This document shows, in pieces, positions 1 through 9,515 of a stretch of 64,000 bases of DNA. The notes under the pieces are model-generated. The model had not been told where the DNA came from. It saw only the letters and a list, made by a program, of their open reading frames with translations, and ran no database searches. The position numbers were made by a program, and so were the translations under genes. The DNA is from an uncultured Flavobacteriales bacterium (GTDB taxonomy: Bacteria; Bacteroidota; Bacteroidia; Flavobacteriales; BACL11), in NCBI GenBank assembly GCA_943789505.1, contig CALSUJ010000003.1:141589-205588 (forward strand), given 5' to 3'. Each line of letters opens with the position of its first letter. The first letter of the stretch is position 1.

Positions 1-190
1 CACAAATTCCTTCTCTACAGTCATGATCAAATGCAACAGGATCCTTGCCTTGCGTTATCAATTGCTCATTCATTACATCAAGCATTTCTAAAAAAGAATA
101 ATGGCCTAAAATTCCAGTAACTTTATAAGTTTCTAAACCTCCTTTATCTTCTCTATTTTTCTGTCTCCAGACTTTTAATGTTAAATCCAT
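1..190 (-). CDS. sdhB: Succinate dehydrogenase/fumarate reductase iron-sulfur subunit, N-terminal part
   Basis: This is the N-terminal 63 residues of the iron-sulfur subunit of respiratory complex II, cut by the left edge of the window. The reading frame starts at an ATG at 190 ([10 protein letters not shown]) and runs off the end just after HDCREGIC, the start of the [2Fe-2S] cysteine motif of the plant-type ferredoxin domain. The subunit passes electrons from the SdhA flavin to the diheme membrane anchor. It starts 4 bases after the sdhA stop, so it is the third gene of the sdhC-sdhA-sdhB operon. Nothing can be said about the C-terminal [4Fe-4S]/[3Fe-4S] domain, which is outside the window. 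Confidence 0.93.
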   Translation of the reverse strand, partial: MDLTLKVWRQKNREDKGGLETYKVTGILGHYSFLEMLDVMNEQLITQGKDPVAFDHDCREGIC

Positions 191-194
191 ATCT

Positions 195-2210
195 TTATTT
201 ATATGATCTTTGTTTTAATTCAATATCCTTAAATTCCAACTCTTCTTTATGCAGAATAGCATCAGCAGGCTCTCCCTTATATTCCCAAGCTGCTACATAA
301 GCATAATCTTCATCATTTCTTTTTGCCTCACCCTTTTGCTCTCCATCTAACTCAACGGATTCTTCTCTAAAGTGACCTCCACAACTTTCGTTTCTATGCA
401 AAGCATCTTTTGCAAAAAGCTCACCTAATTCTAAAAAATCTGCTACTCTTCCTGCCTTTCCTAATTCAGGGTTAAATGAGTTCTTATCTCCAGGTATTTT
501 TACATCATTCCAAAAATCAGTACGAATTTTTTTAATTTCTTTCATAGCTCTCTTCAAACCCTCTTCATTTCTAGCCATACCAACATATTCCCACATTACC
601 TTTCCTAATAATTTATGAAAATGATCTACAGTTTTTGTTCCTTTTATATTCATTAATTTCTCTATCCTATCTGAAACCTCTCTCTCAGCTTGAATAAATT
701 CTGCAGAATCATTTGCTATAGCTCCCGTACTAATTTCTTTAGATAAATAATCTCCAATTGTGTAAGGTAACACAAAATACCCATCAGCTAAACCTTGCAT
801 CAAAGCTGATGCTCCTAGCCTGTTTGATCCATGATCGGAAAAATTTGCCTCTCCAATACAATAACACCCCTCAACAGAAGTCATTAAATTGTAATCTACC
901 CAAACTCCACCCATAGTATAATGTACCGCAGGATAAATCATCATAGGAGTTTTGTACGGATTTTCAGCAACAATTTTTTCATACATTTGGAAAAGATTAC
1001 CGTATTTCGATTCAATAACGGCCTCTCCTAATTTTAAAATCTCATCAACAGAAGGACTTTTTATTCTAGCAATTGCTGCTTCTTGTTTTCCATACCTTTG
1101 AATTGCAGATGCAAAATCTAGATACACTGCCTCTCCTGTTTTATTTACTCCATAACCCGCATCACATCTTTCTTTTGCAGCTCTTGAAGCTACATCCCTT
1201 GGCACTAAATTACCAAAAGCAGGATACATTCTTTCCAAGTAATAATCTCTTTGTTCTTCCGATAAATCAATCGGCATTAACTTTCCTTCACGGATAGCTA
1301 ATACATCTTCCATGTTTTTAGGCACCCAAATTCTTCCATCATTTCTTAAAGATTCTGACATCAAAGTTAGCTTAGACTGATGATCTCCACTTCTAGGAAT
1401 ACATGTAGGATGAATTTGCGTATAACAAGGATTTGCAAAATGAGCTCCCTTTTTATGAATTTTCCAAGCTGCAGTTGCGTTCGATCCCATTGCATTAGTA
1501 GATAAGAAAAATACATTTCCGTATCCCCCACTAGCAATAACCACAGCATGAGCTGAATGTCTTTCTAACTCTCCCGTTTCTAAATTTCTTGCAATAATAC
1601 CTCTTGCTTTCCCTTCTACTTTTACCAATTCAACCATCTCATGACGGTTGTACATGGTAACTTTTCCCTTTGCTATTTGCCTGTTAAGTGCTGAATAAGC
1701 CCCAAGTAAAAGTTGTTGTCCTGTTTGCCCTTTTGCATAAAATGTTCTGGAAACCAAAACACCACCAAATGAACGATTATCTAAAAGCCCTCCATAATCT
1801 CTTCCAAATGGGACTCCCTGCGCAACACATTGATCAATGATATTTCCAGAAACTTCTGACAATCTATGAACATTTGCTTCCCTTGATCTATAATCACCTC
1901 CCTTTACGGTATCATAAAATAATCTATAAACAGAATCCCCATCATTTTGATAATTTTTTGCTGCATTAATTCCTCCTTGTGCTGCAATAGAATGTGCTCT
2001 TCTTGGAGAATCCTGGTAACAAAACGACTTTACATTATAGCCCATTTCTGCTAAGGAAGCCGCTGCAGAACCACCAGCTAAGCCTGTACCAACAACAATA
2101 ATATCAATGTTTCTTTTATTTGCTGGATTTACTAAATTAATATGATTTTTATGATTAGTCCATTTGTCTTTTAAAGGACCATCTGGTATTTTAGAATCTA
2201 AAACTGACAT
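195..2210 (-). CDS. sdhA: Succinate dehydrogenase/fumarate reductase flavoprotein subunit
   Basis: Catalytic subunit of complex II; oxidises succinate to fumarate with covalently bound FAD on the cytoplasmic face of the membrane. The 671-residue protein has the Rossmann FAD motif [12 protein letters not shown] near residue 40, and [11 protein letters not shown] near residue 70, where the His is the expected site of FAD attachment. [11 protein letters not shown] around residue 265 and the YTMGGVWVD segment are typical of the substrate domain. The length and sequence match the long form that pairs with a single diheme cytochrome b (Wolinella/Bacillus type), as the neighbouring sdhC suggests. 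It lies between sdhC and sdhB with very short gaps, as one transcription unit. Confidence 0.97.
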   Translation of the reverse strand: MSVLDSKIPDGPLKDKWTNHKNHINLVNPANKRNIDIIVVGTGLAGGSAAASLAEMGYNVKSFCYQDSPRRAHSIAAQGGINAAKNYQNDGDSVYRLFYDTVKGGDYRSREANVHRLSEVSGNIIDQCVAQGVPFGRDYGGLLDNRSFGGVLVSRTFYAKGQTGQQLLLGAYSALNRQIAKGKVTMYNRHEMVELVKVEGKARGIIARNLETGELERHSAHAVVIASGGYGNVFFLSTNAMGSNATAAWKIHKKGAHFANPCYTQIHPTCIPRSGDHQSKLTLMSESLRNDGRIWVPKNMEDVLAIREGKLMPIDLSEEQRDYYLERMYPAFGNLVPRDVASRAAKERCDAGYGVNKTGEAVYLDFASAIQRYGKQEAAIARIKSPSVDEILKLGEAVIESKYGNLFQMYEKIVAENPYKTPMMIYPAVHYTMGGVWVDYNLMTSVEGCYCIGEANFSDHGSNRLGASALMQGLADGYFVLPYTIGDYLSKEISTGAIANDSAEFIQAEREVSDRIEKLMNIKGTKTVDHFHKLLGKVMWEYVGMARNEEGLKRAMKEIKKIRTDFWNDVKIPGDKNSFNPELGKAGRVADFLELGELFAKDALHRNESCGGHFREESVELDGEQKGEAKRNDEDYAYVAAWEYKGEPADAILHKEELEFKDIELKQRSYK

Positions 2211-2226
2211 AGTTTATTTTTTAATT

Positions 2227-2895
2227 TTATAACTGTTTGAAATAATGGAATAAAGCAATAAAAACAAATCCTGCTGGGATAATGATTGCATAAAGGTTAC
2301 CTAATTTTCTAATTGTTGGCGTATATTTATTATGATTAAATCCTGCAGATTGAAAAGCCGATTGAAAACCATGTAACAAGTGTAAAGATAAAAACACAAA
2401 AGAGATACAGTAAATAACTATTCTTGCCAAATCCTGAAATTTATGCTGCAAATGAGTAAAGTATTTTGTTGGCTCATCCCACTTACCATCAATGAACTTA
2501 TCTTTAATTTCAGGCAACCAGAAATCGTAAAAATGTAATCCTAAAAATAACATCACCATAATACCGGTAATAATCATATTTCGACTCATCCAATTCGAAT
2601 TTTCACTTGGCTTGTCCATTGCGTATTTAACCGGACGAGCAGCTTTATTTTTTACATCTAAATAAATCCCCATCCCTAGATGAAATAAAACACCAACCAA
2701 TAAAACTGGTTGTAACACAAACTGCACCAAACCATTTGTCCCCATAAAATGAGAAACTTCATTAAATAAATCAGCACTTATAACCGAAAATAAATTGATT
2801 ACGAAATGTTGCATTAAAAAAAACATCAAGAAAAAACCTGATACGGCCATTAATACTTTTCTTCCAACTGAAGAACTTGATAATCCTTTACTCAT
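2227..2895 (-). CDS. sdhC: Succinate dehydrogenase cytochrome b subunit
   Basis: Single membrane anchor of complex II, 222 residues, with five hydrophobic segments. Histidines in or beside the helices (MQHFVINLF, LFHLGMGIY, GLHFYDFW, HLLHGFQSAF) are the likely axial ligands of two b hemes, as in the diheme menaquinone-linked family. It transfers electrons between SdhB and menaquinone. It is the first gene of the operon; the ATG at 2895 lies 24 bases downstream of a good minus-strand promoter at 2920-2950. The absence of a separate SdhD fits the type B complex usual in Bacteroidota. Confidence 0.95.
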   Translation of the reverse strand: MSKGLSSSSVGRKVLMAVSGFFLMFFLMQHFVINLFSVISADLFNEVSHFMGTNGLVQFVLQPVLLVGVLFHLGMGIYLDVKNKAARPVKYAMDKPSENSNWMSRNMIITGIMVMLFLGLHFYDFWLPEIKDKFIDGKWDEPTKYFTHLQHKFQDLARIVIYCISFVFLSLHLLHGFQSAFQSAGFNHNKYTPTIRKLGNLYAIIIPAGFVFIALFHYFKQL

Positions 2896-2919
2896 TTTAT
2901 TATTTTAAATATTAAGTGG

Positions 2920-2950
2920 CAAATGTAAGCTTCATATTGGAAATAAACAA
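2920..2950 (-). promoter_or_regulatory. Promoter of the sdhCAB operon
   Basis: On the minus strand a TTG (-33 type element, 2950-2948) is followed by a 20-base spacer and TACATTTG (2927-2920), matching the Bacteroidota consensus TTTG/TAnnTTTG. It leaves a 24-base leader before the sdhC ATG. This is one of the best two-part matches in the window. Confidence 0.65.
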
Positions 2951-2995
2951 CCCATTTTCTAATTCATAATCAATATAGATAATCCTAATTTTTAC

Positions 2996-3003
2996 TAACT
3001 TTG
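2996..3003 (+). promoter_or_regulatory. -7 element of the aminopeptidase P gene
   Basis: TAACTTTG fits TAnnTTTG and lies 20 bases before the ATG at 3024. No clear TTTG -33 element is visible at the expected distance. Confidence 0.45.
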
Positions 3004-3023
3004 TCAACCTTAAAAAATCAAAG

Positions 3024-4313
3024 ATGAAATATTTACCAATTGACAACCAGCTATTTATTAATAACAGAAAGAAATTTTCTGCAAAATTAGCAACAAATAC
3101 CATAGCAATTTTTAATGCAAATGATGTAATGCCTACAAATGCAGATGGCACTATGCCTTTTCGTCAAAACAATGATTTATTTTGGCTAAGCGGTGTTGAC
3201 CAAGAAGAAAGCGTACTTGTTATTTTTCCGGATCATACTGATGAATCGCAAAGGGAAATTCTTTTTTTAAAGGAAACTAATGAGCATATTGCGATTTGGG
3301 AAGGGGCAAAACTTACTAAAGAAAGCGCATTAAAAACTGCTGGAATAAAAACAGTTTATTGGCTTAATGAATTAGAAGGAAAGATTGCTGAATTAATTGG
3401 AAAATGTAATGGAATTTACTTAAACAAGAATATTCATAGTCGTTCAGCATCAGCTGTTGAGACTAGAGATGATCGATTTAGAAAAATGATAGCAGATAAA
3501 TTCTCAGAAACAACAATACATGAAGTAGCACCAATTATGCATGAGTTAAGAGCTATTAAATCAAACTTTGAAATAAAGCTAATGCAAAATGCCTGTGACA
3601 TTACCGAAAAAGGACTGAGAAGAATACTCCCATTCATTAAACCTGGAGTCACAGAATATGAAATTGAAGCAGAATTAATGCATGAATTTTTAAAAAATCG
3701 ATCTAATGGTTTTGCTTACCAACCTATTATTGGATCAGGAGTAGACTCCTGTGTATTGCATTATATTGACAACAACAAAGTCTGTAATGATGGCGATATT
3801 TTACTAATGGACTTTGGAGCTGAATATGCTAATTATGCTTCTGATTTGACAAGAACAATTCCAGTAAACGGGAAGTTTACAAACAGACAAAAGGCGGTTT
3901 ATAACTCAGTATTGCTAGTAATGAAAGAGGCAACTAATATGTTACGCCCAGGCACTATATTTAAGGAATACAATGCTGAAATTGGTAGGATAATGGAATT
4001 AGAACTTATTAAATTAGGACTGTTAGACAAACATGATGTACAAAAGCAAGACGCTAAGAGCCCACTATTTAAGCAATATTTTATGCATGGAACATCCCAT
4101 TATTTAGGATTGGATGTGCATGATGTAGGTGATTTTGACTGGCCAATGAAAGAGGGAATGGTATTTACTTGCGAGCCTGGAATATACATTTTAGAAGAGA
4201 AGTTAGGTATACGTTTAGAAAATGACATCCTAATTACAGCAAACGGGCCTGATGACTTAATGAAGCATATACCAATTGAGGCAGAAGAAATTGAACACTT
4301 AATGAATAGCTAA
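3024..4313 (+). CDS. pepP: Xaa-Pro aminopeptidase (M24B)
   Basis: Aminopeptidase P, 429 residues, removes an N-terminal residue preceding proline, probably in the cytoplasm since no signal peptide is seen. The N-terminal third is the AMP_N domain (PFRQNNDLFWLSGV). The C-terminal pita-bread domain has all five dimetal ligands: D263 and D274 (MDFGAEY, SDLTRT), H359 (HGTSHYLG), E384 (TCEPGIY) and E399 (IRLENDI). It stands alone, divergent from sdhC and convergent with the T9SS protein downstream. The family function is clear; the physiological substrate is not. Confidence 0.93.
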   Translation: MKYLPIDNQLFINNRKKFSAKLATNTIAIFNANDVMPTNADGTMPFRQNNDLFWLSGVDQEESVLVIFPDHTDESQREILFLKETNEHIAIWEGAKLTKESALKTAGIKTVYWLNELEGKIAELIGKCNGIYLNKNIHSRSASAVETRDDRFRKMIADKFSETTIHEVAPIMHELRAIKSNFEIKLMQNACDITEKGLRRILPFIKPGVTEYEIEAELMHEFLKNRSNGFAYQPIIGSGVDSCVLHYIDNNKVCNDGDILLMDFGAEYANYASDLTRTIPVNGKFTNRQKAVYNSVLLVMKEATNMLRPGTIFKEYNAEIGRIMELELIKLGLLDKHDVQKQDAKSPLFKQYFMHGTSHYLGLDVHDVGDFDWPMKEGMVFTCEPGIYILEEKLGIRLENDILITANGPDDLMKHIPIEAEEIEHLMNS

Positions 4314-4334
4314 ATCTTATCCGCCCAATAAGAA

Positions 4335-5024
4335 TTAATGTTGAATTTGCAATGTATTTCGCGAAGAAGTTCCATCCTCAAATTGAGCATTAATTAAATA
4401 CATTCCGCTTTTAAAACTTGATGTATTTAACATGTTTTTCTCAATAAAAAAAGTATTTAACTCTCTTCCTTGTAGGTCGAAAATTTGTATCTCACAAATA
4501 TTTTTAACTCCATCAAAAATAATTTTATTATTAGCAGGGCTAGGGAAGAATTGTAATTTATCACTAAGATCAACAACAGACGAAATTATTGCAGAACCTT
4601 TCACATAAACATTTTTATATTCATGCTGAGTTGATTGATTAATAGGTGATGAAACCTTAGGCCATATTACTACAATATTATCTCCTAAAAGATAATTCTG
4701 TTGAGTAACTATTTCATAAAGAAATCCTGGAGAAAACTGAATACTGTCATTAGGGAAAATAAAATTAGGTCCTTGACCTCCAATCGTTCTCACATTTGTT
4801 AGTCCTTGAGATTGAGAATAATTAGCCGTTTCCAACAAGATATTCTCAGCCAAAACATCATCTCCTGAATTTACAACCCAGCAAGAGTAATATACTGTAT
4901 CTCCTAAAGAAACTGTATCTGGAAACTGAATGCCATTAGCTCCAAAAGTAACAGAAATACCTTGTCCGCTTACACTTACAGATGCTAACAAAAATAAGCT
5001 GAATATTATTTTTCTGATTTTCAT
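4335..5024 (-). CDS. Secreted protein with T9SS type A sorting domain
   Basis: A 229-residue secreted protein. The start at 5024 gives an immediate signal peptide (MKIRKIIFSLFLLASVSVSG, cleaved near SGQ); an in-frame ATG at 5039 lies upstream of the -7 box and is unlikely. The middle is a beta-rich region with an Ig-like or CARDB-like look (DSIQFSPGFLYEI) and no recognisable catalytic motif. The last 75 residues (FFPSPANNKIIF, IFDLQGRE, FKSGMYLINAQF) are a type A C-terminal domain that directs export by the type IX system and attachment or release at the cell surface. Specific function unknown. It is monocistronic. Confidence 0.85.
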   Translation of the reverse strand: MKIRKIIFSLFLLASVSVSGQGISVTFGANGIQFPDTVSLGDTVYYSCWVVNSGDDVLAENILLETANYSQSQGLTNVRTIGGQGPNFIFPNDSIQFSPGFLYEIVTQQNYLLGDNIVVIWPKVSSPINQSTQHEYKNVYVKGSAIISSVVDLSDKLQFFPSPANNKIIFDGVKNICEIQIFDLQGRELNTFFIEKNMLNTSSFKSGMYLINAQFEDGTSSRNTLQIQH

Positions 5025-5028
5025 ATTA

Positions 5029-5036
5029 CAAATGTA
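5029..5036 (-). promoter_or_regulatory. -7 element, probable leaderless start
   Basis: On the minus strand TACATTTG is followed by four bases (TAAT) and the ATG at 5024. The box overlaps the upstream ATG at 5039, which argues for the shorter start. See the leaderless-promoter finding. Confidence 0.55.
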
Positions 5037-5107
5037 CAAAGAAATATTAGAATTTTATGCAGATAATCCGTTTCTTTATATATATCTTAGCCGTTCAAAA
5101 TAAGAAA

Positions 5108-6562
5108 ATGAACATTTTACTAGAAATTATAAATTCCCTAGATAAAGAGGAAATTCGCTTTTATAAGCTCTTTGCAGGGCGTACTAATAGTGGTGATACT
5201 CGTAAAGATATACTTTTATTTGATTTTATTAAACAAAATAGAGAAGAATATAATGAGCAAATAATTTCTGATGAACTTTACAAAGACAATAAAAATAATT
5301 TTTATCAGCTTAAAAATAGGTTATATAAGGAATTAAATAAAAGCATGATGCTACAACATATGGGGAAGGAAAAAGATATTTTTATCCTTCATTTAGTATT
5401 GCTTTCAAGAATCTATAAAAGAAAAGGTAAAGTAGAACTTTCCTTTCATTATTTGAAAAAAGCTGAAAAAGAAGCTGAAAATATTGAATCCTATGAATTG
5501 CTTTCAATTATTTATTCAGAAATACTTACGCTTTCTTATGATATGGTTTCAATTAATGTTGAACAATATATTTTGAAGAAGAGAACTAATAATGAGCAAT
5601 TGAGCTGGAACCAAGAAATAGATTTGTTATTAGCCGCAGTATTGTATAAAATTAAGACTGCTCAGAATTTTTCAAAAAATGATGAATCTGTAAATGAAAT
5701 TCTTCAAAAAACATTAGATGATTTTTCTAAAAATAAAAAAATTCCAAAAAGCCCTAAGTTTAGAATTAAGGTTTATCAAGTGGTTAGCAGAATACTATTA
5801 CAGCAACATGATTTTGATGCACTAGAAGTTTATCTTATTAATACCTATAAGGAATTTACGAAAGATAAGATATTTACAAAATCAAATCATGAACAAAAAT
5901 TAACTATGCTTTCTTATTTAACAAATTGTTTATTTAAAACACATAAATATAAACAATCCTTAGCATATGCCGGAATCCTTAAAAGTAGCATGAATGAACA
6001 TGACGGATTTCTAAAAGATAAATATCTATTCTACTACTATAATTCTCTTGTCATCAATTATTCCTTATCTGATAAAAACAAGGCCTTAGGGGTGCTAAAA
6101 GAAGCAAAAAATAATGATGTTATTCAAAATCTGCCTACTTTCTCGGTATTTATTTATTTAAATACCGCACTTATTTATTACGATCAAGAAAAGCTTTCGT
6201 TATCAGCAAAAAATTTATCTCGCCTTATGTTGCAGGATGATTTTGTTAATATTGGGAAATCATTTCAACTTAAAATTCATATTGCTGAACTGATTGTTCG
6301 TTATGATTTAAATCAAACAGATGTTATTGATGCTAAAATTCAGCACATAAAAAAATCTTATGCCAATTTACTTAAAGATGATAATTTTAACAGAGATAAA
6401 CAGCTTATTGAAATTATTGATTCTCTAATTTACTGCAACAACTTAACAACTGATAAAAAACTCTTAAAAAAGATTACCACTTTAAGTGTTATCATTACTG
6501 AAAAACAGGCTGATGATATTGATGTTATTAATTATAATGTTTGGCTAAAGAATCTTATCTAA
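5108..6562 (+). CDS. Unrecognised helical (TPR-like) protein
   Basis: A 484-residue protein I do not recognise. The ATG at 5108 is preferred to one at 5057 because it follows an A-rich stretch and starts with ordinary amphipathic helix (MNILLEIINSLDKEE). Almost all of it is predicted helix with many Lys, Leu and Tyr residues, and the spacing of helix pairs (HYLKKAEKEAENIESYELL, SLAYAGILKS, LSLSAKNLSRLML) resembles degenerate tetratricopeptide repeats. There is no signal peptide, membrane segment or catalytic motif. The N-terminal part (RFYKLFAGRTN) looks like a short helical domain seen in Bacteroidota proteins of unknown function. It is a lone gene between divergent and convergent neighbours. 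Confidence 0.75.
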   Translation: MNILLEIINSLDKEEIRFYKLFAGRTNSGDTRKDILLFDFIKQNREEYNEQIISDELYKDNKNNFYQLKNRLYKELNKSMMLQHMGKEKDIFILHLVLLSRIYKRKGKVELSFHYLKKAEKEAENIESYELLSIIYSEILTLSYDMVSINVEQYILKKRTNNEQLSWNQEIDLLLAAVLYKIKTAQNFSKNDESVNEILQKTLDDFSKNKKIPKSPKFRIKVYQVVSRILLQQHDFDALEVYLINTYKEFTKDKIFTKSNHEQKLTMLSYLTNCLFKTHKYKQSLAYAGILKSSMNEHDGFLKDKYLFYYYNSLVINYSLSDKNKALGVLKEAKNNDVIQNLPTFSVFIYLNTALIYYDQEKLSLSAKNLSRLMLQDDFVNIGKSFQLKIHIAELIVRYDLNQTDVIDAKIQHIKKSYANLLKDDNFNRDKQLIEIIDSLIYCNNLTTDKKLLKKITTLSVIITEKQADDIDVINYNVWLKNLI

Positions 6563-6587
6563 ATAAAAACAACTCTTATAAGTTCAG

Positions 6588-7640
6588 CTATTTTTTCAGT
6601 GCATCCCAACCCTGTGCCGAAAGCGGATGTAAGGTCCCATCTTTTGCAATAAAATTATTTCCTTCACTAGCATCTGTCACGTAACCAACAATGGTGAAAT
6701 CCGCATCTTTCTTGAATTTATCATAATGCACTTGACTAATAGTAAATAACAATTCATAATCTTCTCCTCCACTTAAAGCGCAAGTGATAGGATTCATATT
6801 GAATTCATTTGCCAAATTCATAGTTGTATAATCAACAGGTATTTTATCTTCATGAATAGTAATTCCGACTTTTGATGATTTTGATAAATGCAAAACTTCA
6901 GAAGAAAGACCATCAGAAATATCTATCATTGAAGTTGGTATAATATCCAAATCCTTTAAAATTTTAATGTACTTAACTCCTGCTTCTGGTTTTAATTGCC
7001 TTTGTAACACATAGTCATTTCCAGTTAAATCAGGTTGCATAGTCGGGTTTTCTTTAAACATCTCTTTCTCCCTATTTAGAAGCTGTAAACCTAAATAAGC
7101 TGCCCCTAAATCTCCTGTACAAATTACTAAATCATTTGTTTTGGCGCCACTTCTATATACTACATTTTCTTTTTCAACCTCACCAAGTACTGTAACACTT
7201 ATCATTAAACCTGCAGTTGAAGAAGTAGTATCACCACCTACTAAATCTACTCCATAATGTTCACATGCCAAATAGATTCCTGCATATAATTCATCCAAAG
7301 ATTCAACTGTAAAGCGATTACTCATAGCTAAACCCACAGTAATCTGCTTTGCATCACCATTCATGGCGCAAATATCAGATACATTAACAGCAACTGACTT
7401 ATATCCCAAATGTTTCAAAGGCATGTACCCCAAATCAAAATGGACTCCTTCAACCAATAAATCAGTGCTTACTAATTGATATTTATCGCCAATATCAATA
7501 ACAGCAGCATCATCTCCAACTCCTTTTATTGTATTTTCATTTTTTAACTTAATGTTTTTAGTTAAATGGTCAATTAAACCAAACTCTCCTAATTGTGAAA
7601 TTGGAGTTGTATTTTGTGATTTTTCTTCAAGTAAACTCAT
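6588..7640 (-). CDS. thiL: Thiamine-monophosphate kinase
   Basis: ThiL phosphorylates thiamine monophosphate to the active cofactor thiamine diphosphate with ATP. The 350-residue protein has the PurM/ThiL fold: GVGDDAAVID at residues 40-49 (Mg-ATP binding), DLLVEGVHFDL, KSVAVNVSDICAMN, VGGDTTSS near residue 135, and DISDGLSSE and SGGEDYELLFT in the C-terminal half. No other thiamine gene and no TPP riboswitch is nearby. It is divergent from the SUF operon with 70 bases between starts, and its ATG follows a -7 box by only four bases. Confidence 0.95.
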   Translation of the reverse strand: MSLLEEKSQNTTPISQLGEFGLIDHLTKNIKLKNENTIKGVGDDAAVIDIGDKYQLVSTDLLVEGVHFDLGYMPLKHLGYKSVAVNVSDICAMNGDAKQITVGLAMSNRFTVESLDELYAGIYLACEHYGVDLVGGDTTSSTAGLMISVTVLGEVEKENVVYRSGAKTNDLVICTGDLGAAYLGLQLLNREKEMFKENPTMQPDLTGNDYVLQRQLKPEAGVKYIKILKDLDIIPTSMIDISDGLSSEVLHLSKSSKVGITIHEDKIPVDYTTMNLANEFNMNPITCALSGGEDYELLFTISQVHYDKFKKDADFTIVGYVTDASEGNNFIAKDGTLHPLSAQGWDALKK

Positions 7641-7644
7641 GTGG

Positions 7645-7652
7645 CAAAGATA
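7645..7652 (-). promoter_or_regulatory. -7 element of thiL, probable leaderless start
   Basis: Minus-strand TATCTTTG, then four bases (CCAC), then the thiL ATG at 7640. A perfect TAnnTTTG match with the same four-base gap seen at several other genes in this window. Confidence 0.6.
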
Positions 7653-7675
7653 GGTTTTAAATCATATCATTTTTG

Positions 7676-7683
7676 TAGCTTTG
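7676..7683 (+). promoter_or_regulatory. -7 element of the SUF operon
   Basis: TAGCTTTG lies 27 bases before the ATG at 7711 of the A-type carrier gene. It fits TAnnTTTG; no strong TTTG is seen 17-23 bases upstream. No IscR/SufR-type palindrome is obvious in this short divergent spacer. Confidence 0.45.
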
Positions 7684-7710
7684 CATTCATTTAGATTAGA
7701 TAAGAATAAG

Positions 7711-8034
7711 ATGATAAATATTAGCGATTCAGCAAGAGATAGATTAATACATCTACTAGATAGTGATGGGAGTAAAAATTCATTTGTCAGGGTTGGTGTA
7801 GAAAGTGGAGGATGTTCTGGTTTAAGCTACAAATTAGACTTTGATGGCAACAAAAATGAAGATGATGAGCTTATTGAAGATAATAATATTAAACTTTTAG
7901 TCAACAAAAAAAGCTTTTTATACTTAGTAGGTACAACATTGGAGTTTTCTGATGGACTAAATGGAAAGGGTTTTGTATTTAATAACCCAAACGCAAGCAG
8001 AACCTGTGGTTGCGGAGAAAGTTTTTCTCTATAA
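7711..8034 (+). CDS. sufA: A-type iron-sulfur carrier (HesB/IscA/SufA family)
   Basis: A 107-residue A-type carrier that receives or delivers Fe-S clusters. The three conserved cysteines are present: ESGGCSGLSYKL in the middle and RTCGCGESF at the C-terminus. The ATG at 7711 (MINISDSARD) is chosen because it gives the normal family length; a TTG at 7681 would add ten unusual residues and overlaps the -7 box. It is the first gene of the SUF operon, 13 bases ahead of sufB. SufA versus IscA naming rests on this context only. Confidence 0.92.
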   Translation: MINISDSARDRLIHLLDSDGSKNSFVRVGVESGGCSGLSYKLDFDGNKNEDDELIEDNNIKLLVNKKSFLYLVGTTLEFSDGLNGKGFVFNNPNASRTCGCGESFSL

Positions 8035-8047
8035 CAATTTATAAAAA

Positions 8048-9505
8048 ATGAGTGAACAAAAAAGACAGTCGGAAGATAAGTTATTAGAAAAAGTAACATC
8101 AACTGAATACAAATACGGATTTACAACCGAGATAGAATCAGATACCATTCCAAAAGGACTTTCTGAAGATGTGGTGCGTATTATTTCTGCAAAAAAAAAT
8201 GAGCCAGAATGGATGTTAGAATACAGACTAAAAGCCTACAGAGCTTGGTTAGAAATGGAAGAGCCTAATTGGGCAAACATCAATTATACTAAACCAAACT
8301 ATCAGGAAATTATTTATTATTCAGCACCAAAACAAAAACCTGTTCTGGATAGTTTAGATGATTTAGATCCTGAAATGAAAGCAATGTTTGACAAACTCGG
8401 TATTTCTATTGGTGAGCAAAACAAATTAGCTAATGTAGCGGTAGATCTAGTAATGGACTCTGTTTCAGTAGCTACCTCATTCAAAGAAACTTTGGCAGAA
8501 AAAGGAATTATTTTTTGTCCAATTTCTGATGCCATTCAAGATCATCCAGAATTGGTACAGAAATATCTAGGAAGTGTTGTACCAGCTAGAGACAACTTCT
8601 TTTCTGCTTTAAATGCAGCAGTATTCTCTGATGGTTCTTTCTGCTATATTCCAAAAGGAGTAAAATGCCCAATGGAACTATCCACTTACTTCAGAATTAA
8701 TGAAGCTGGAACAGGTCAATTTGAAAGAACACTTTTAATTGCAGATGAAGGATCACAAGTAAGTTACTTGGAGGGATGTACTGCTCCTATGAGAGATGAA
8801 AATCAATTGCATGCCGCTGTAGTAGAATTGATTGCAATGGATGATGCTAATATAAAGTATTCGACTGTACAAAATTGGTATCCAGGAAATGCTGAAGGAG
8901 TTGGTGGAGTTTTCAACTTTGTAACTAAAAGAGGAATTTGCCATAAGAATGCAAAAATCTCGTGGACACAAGTAGAAACAGGTTCAGCAATAACTTGGAA
9001 ATATCCTTCTTGTATTTTAAAGGGGGATAATTCTATTGGTGAGTTTTTCTCAGTAGCGGTTACCAATAACATGCAACAAAACGATACAGGTACAAAAATG
9101 ATACACCTTGGAAAAAACACTAAGAGTACTATTATCGCTAAAGGAATATCAGCAGGAAAAAGTGAAGGAAATTATAGAGGATTAGTTCGTATTTCAAAAG
9201 GAGCTACCAACTCGAGAAATTTCTCTCAATGTGACTCTTTGTTAATGGGTGATAAATGTGGAGCACATACTTTCCCATATATTGAAGTAAAGAATAATTC
9301 TTCTAAAGTAGAACATGAAGCAACTACTTCAAAAATTGGAGAAGACCAAATATTTTATTGTAACCAAAGAGGTATTGGAACAGAAGCAGCAATTGCACTA
9401 ATCGTAAACGGTTACTGCAAAGATGTTCTCAACCAATTACCAATGGAATTTGCAGTAGAAGCACAAAAATTATTAGAAATCAGCCTAGAAGGTTCAGTAG
9501 GTTAA
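8048..9505 (+). CDS. sufB: Fe-S cluster scaffold subunit SufB
   Basis: SufB is the scaffold core of the SufBC2D complex on which [4Fe-4S] clusters are built in the cytoplasm. The 485-residue protein has the N-terminal helical region, then the long right-handed beta-helix ([23 protein letters not shown]), and the C-terminal segment with functional residues ([30 protein letters not shown]). The second half is typical of SufB rather than SufD, including the conserved Glu and His in the EHEATTS motif. It is followed ten bases later by sufC. Confidence 0.97.
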   Translation: MSEQKRQSEDKLLEKVTSTEYKYGFTTEIESDTIPKGLSEDVVRIISAKKNEPEWMLEYRLKAYRAWLEMEEPNWANINYTKPNYQEIIYYSAPKQKPVLDSLDDLDPEMKAMFDKLGISIGEQNKLANVAVDLVMDSVSVATSFKETLAEKGIIFCPISDAIQDHPELVQKYLGSVVPARDNFFSALNAAVFSDGSFCYIPKGVKCPMELSTYFRINEAGTGQFERTLLIADEGSQVSYLEGCTAPMRDENQLHAAVVELIAMDDANIKYSTVQNWYPGNAEGVGGVFNFVTKRGICHKNAKISWTQVETGSAITWKYPSCILKGDNSIGEFFSVAVTNNMQQNDTGTKMIHLGKNTKSTIIAKGISAGKSEGNYRGLVRISKGATNSRNFSQCDSLLMGDKCGAHTFPYIEVKNNSSKVEHEATTSKIGEDQIFYCNQRGIGTEAAIALIVNGYCKDVLNQLPMEFAVEAQKLLEISLEGSVG

Positions 9506-9515
9506 AAACAAAGAT

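Noticed and set aside
1073..1297. Plus-strand ORF opposite sdhA
   Set aside because: Lies entirely inside sdhA on the other strand; composition is that of an antisense shadow frame.
7638..7711. Possible TPP riboswitch or IscR site between thiL and the SUF operon
   Set aside because: The spacer is only 70 bases, has no thi-box sequence and no clear palindrome; promoter boxes explain it.
8753..9120. Two minus-strand ORFs inside sufB
   Set aside because: Shadows of the strongly supported sufB frame; no promoter or conserved motif.
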